From NCBI GenBank assembly GCA_903915615.1, contig CAIWTR010000469.1, forward strand, positions 1 through 6,227: a stretch of DNA of 6,227 nucleotides, in the 5' to 3' direction. The position numbers were made by a program, and so were the translations under genes. The notes under the pieces are model-generated. The model was not told the origin of the DNA and did no database searches. It saw nothing but the letters and a program-made list of their open reading frames with translations. This stretch comes from an uncultured Armatimonadota bacterium (GTDB taxonomy: Bacteria; Armatimonadota; Armatimonadia; Armatimonadales; Armatimonadaceae). Shown in pieces: positions 4,718 through 6,227 of this stretch. Position 1 is the stretch's first letter; each line of letters begins with the position of its first letter.

Positions 4718-6153
4718 CGCCCACTTCAAAATCCTTCAAGGACATTCACGAGACCGAACTGACGAAGTTTGACATGCGGGCTGCCGTCTTGCGAGGGACA
4801 TCCACGGTGGATGCGCGACGTAAGACAGCTTGTACAGAGCTTGATACCGATGACCCATCCGGCTATCAGGCTATGCGGACACGTGCAGCCAGCATAAAGG
4901 ATGCTGTTCTTGCGGATTTACCGTCCTATTTAGAAGAATTTGCAAACAATGCCGAAGCCGCGGGTGCGACAATCCATTTCGCAGCAGATGCTGCTGATGC
5001 AAGAGCATCTATTCAGAACATAATCCGATCCAAAGGCGCAAAGGTTATCGTCAAAAGTAAGTCAATGGTTTCTGAGGAGATTGACCTAAACGCTGCTCTG
5101 GAACTTGATGGCTACCGTGTGATTGAAACAGACCTCGGTGAGTTCATCCTTCAACTCGAACACGAGCACCCTAGCCATATCGTTTTGCCTGCGGTGCACA
5201 AACCCAAAGTCGAAGTAGAGCGGATGTTCAACAAGCTCTATGACTCCCCAATCGGTGCATCTGCGGATCAATTGGCGCAGACCGCACGTAGGGTGATTCG
5301 ACAGGACTTTCTCGATGCAGAAGTTGGCATCTCTGGTGGCAATTTTCTTGTCGCAGATACAGGATCGATTGTCATCGTGGAAAATGAGGGTAACGCCAGG
5401 CTGACAACCAGTCTTCCAAAGTGCCACATTGCGATAGTCGGGATTGAAAAGATAATCCCATCAATCGATGATTTGCCGCTCTTTCTGAATCTCCTCAGTC
5501 GTAGCGCAACCGGTCAGCGGTCAACCGTTTTTGTCAGCACCATCACGGGGCCGAAGACATCGGATGAGCCGGATGGCCCTGATGAAATGCATATCGTGTT
5601 GGTGGATAACCGAAGGTCAACGATTCTCGCAGATGAAAAGCTTCGTCCTATCCTTCGCTGTATCCGCTGCGCAGCCTGTGTCAATACGTGCCCTGTTTAT
5701 CAGCAAATTGGGGGGCATGCCTATGGCTGGGTGTACTCTGGGCCTATCGGCGCAATTCTTGACCCAGTACTACTGGGCCTCGAGAATGCCTATCACCTTC
5801 CGTATGCTAGCAGCCTCTGCGGGGCCTGTACCGAAGTCTGTCCAGTCAAGATTCCCATTGATGACATCCTTGTTGAGCATCGGAAACGAGCAGTAACTGC
5901 ATCGCTAACGGGTTCCCTCGAAGCGATGGCAATGGCGTCTTTTGCCACAGTGATGGTCAATCACAACCTCTATGAAGCTGCGACGCGCCTCGCAGCGGTG
6001 ATGCCATCCTCAAATGGTCGTACATCGCGCTTACCGTTACCGGTCATCACCGACTGGCAGTCATCAAGGGACCTCCCGGCAATCAAAGGACCCCGCTTCC
6101 GTGATGTTTGGAAACAGCGCCTGGCAGCGGCTGGAGCCAATCATGGAGCGTAA
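4714..6153 (+). CDS. lutB: LutB-type iron-sulfur subunit of L-lactate oxidation
   Basis: LutB is the largest subunit of the LutABC lactate-oxidising system and is expected to pass electrons through Fe-S clusters. The product has 479 residues, the usual length. Residues about 65-300 form the LUD (DUF162) domain, including SGGNFLVADTG (207-217), IVENEGNARL (221-230) and PLFLNLLSRSATGQ (255-268). Next come two ferredoxin-type motifs, CIRCAACVNTCP (Cys316, 319, 322, 326) and CGACTEVCP (Cys369, 372, 376), enough for two [4Fe-4S] clusters. VYQQIGGHAYGW and PYASSLCGACTEVCPVKIP are hallmarks of this family. The ATG at 4714 overlaps the lutA TGA as ATGA with no good ribosome-binding site, so translation is probably coupled to lutA. 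The gene ends in TAA, overlapping lutC by 11 bases. The E. coli homologue is YkgF. Confidence 0.96.
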   Translation: MTPTSKSFKDIHETELTKFDMRAAVLRGTSTVDARRKTACTELDTDDPSGYQAMRTRAASIKDAVLADLPSYLEEFANNAEAAGATIHFAADAADARASIQNIIRSKGAKVIVKSKSMVSEEIDLNAALELDGYRVIETDLGEFILQLEHEHPSHIVLPAVHKPKVEVERMFNKLYDSPIGASADQLAQTARRVIRQDFLDAEVGISGGNFLVADTGSIVIVENEGNARLTTSLPKCHIAIVGIEKIIPSIDDLPLFLNLLSRSATGQRSTVFVSTITGPKTSDEPDGPDEMHIVLVDNRRSTILADEKLRPILRCIRCAACVNTCPVYQQIGGHAYGWVYSGPIGAILDPVLLGLENAYHLPYASSLCGACTEVCPVKIPIDDILVEHRKRAVTASLTGSLEAMAMASFATVMVNHNLYEAATRLAAVMPSSNGRTSRLPLPVITDWQSSRDLPAIKGPRFRDVWKQRLAAAGANHGA

Positions 6154-6227
6154 TCTCTTTCTCGCGCAGCTGCGGAGCAGAATGCCCCAGCCTACGACAA
6201 AGCCTGCCCAGTTGGAGATGCCAGCCC
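6143..6227 (+). CDS. lutC: LutC-type lactate utilisation protein, N-terminal fragment (runs off right edge)
   Basis: The third subunit of LutABC is expected here, and a reading frame opens from an ATG at 6143 inside the end of lutB. Only 28 codons are visible (MERNLFLAQLRSRMPQP and so on). The short helical, arginine-containing start resembles the N-terminal region of LutC/YkgG proteins, but the conserved LUD domain lies outside the window. A ribosome-binding site TGGAG (6132-6136) sits 6 bases before the ATG. The 11-base overlap with lutB supports one operon and coupled translation. The call rests mainly on gene order. Confidence 0.75.
   Translation, partial: MERNLFLAQLRSRMPQPTTKPAQLEMPA

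Noticed and set aside
1..6227. CRISPR arrays, tRNA or rRNA genes, insertion sequences, prophage or toxin-antitoxin genes
   Set aside because: I looked on both strands and saw no repeat-spacer pattern, cloverleaf, transposase or terminal inverted repeats. All longer stretches are explained by the seven genes and their control regions.

Overview
The window is a chromosomal segment holding two divergent gene groups. Minus strand, in transcription order: rpsL (S12), rpsG (S7), fusA (EF-G) and the 5' part of tuf (EF-Tu), the classic 'str' translation operon. Plus strand: lutA, lutB and the first codons of lutC, an L-lactate oxidation (LutABC) operon. The genes are bacterial. Wording in S12 and S7, as far as I can compare from memory, fits the Chloroflexota/Deinococcota side of the bacterial tree better than Proteobacteria, but this is low confidence. 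Base composition looks even across the window, and I see no mobile elements, tRNAs, rRNAs or CRISPR arrays.

Layout. 1-398: tuf N-terminal 132 codons (the gene runs off the left edge). 399-552: tuf leader and a near-consensus tuf promoter (TTGACA-17-TATATT), with a 9-bp dyad wrapped around the -35 box. 553-2683: fusA, full length except for a frame break at about 2137/2138 that looks like loss of one CT unit. 2684-2779: 96-base gap with a strong GC hairpin. 2780-3250: rpsG. 3263-3658: rpsL. 3659-3955: a roughly 300-base divergent control region. It carries a long rpsL leader (about 208 nt), a near-consensus rpsL promoter (TTGACA-17-TATACT), several short repeats, and a TATAAT box 5 bases before the GTG start of lutA. 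3956-4717 lutA, 4714-6153 lutB and 6143-6227 lutC (partial) overlap one another by 4 and 11 bases.

How the genes work together. rpsL/rpsG/fusA/tuf supply two 30S proteins and the two elongation GTPases. The strong promoter before rpsL should drive the first three, and tuf has its own strong promoter after fusA. LutA, LutB and LutC form a predicted Fe-S cytoplasmic complex that oxidises lactate to pyruvate. An in-frame stop directly before the lutA GTG, together with the TATAAT box, forces that start and predicts a leaderless mRNA.

I do not see a wholly new biological system here. The points most worth checking are the fusA frame break, the compact divergent promoter with shared repeats (GTCAAYCGCGCG twice, CGATGTC three times), the predicted leaderless lut mRNA, and the dyad overlapping the tuf promoter.
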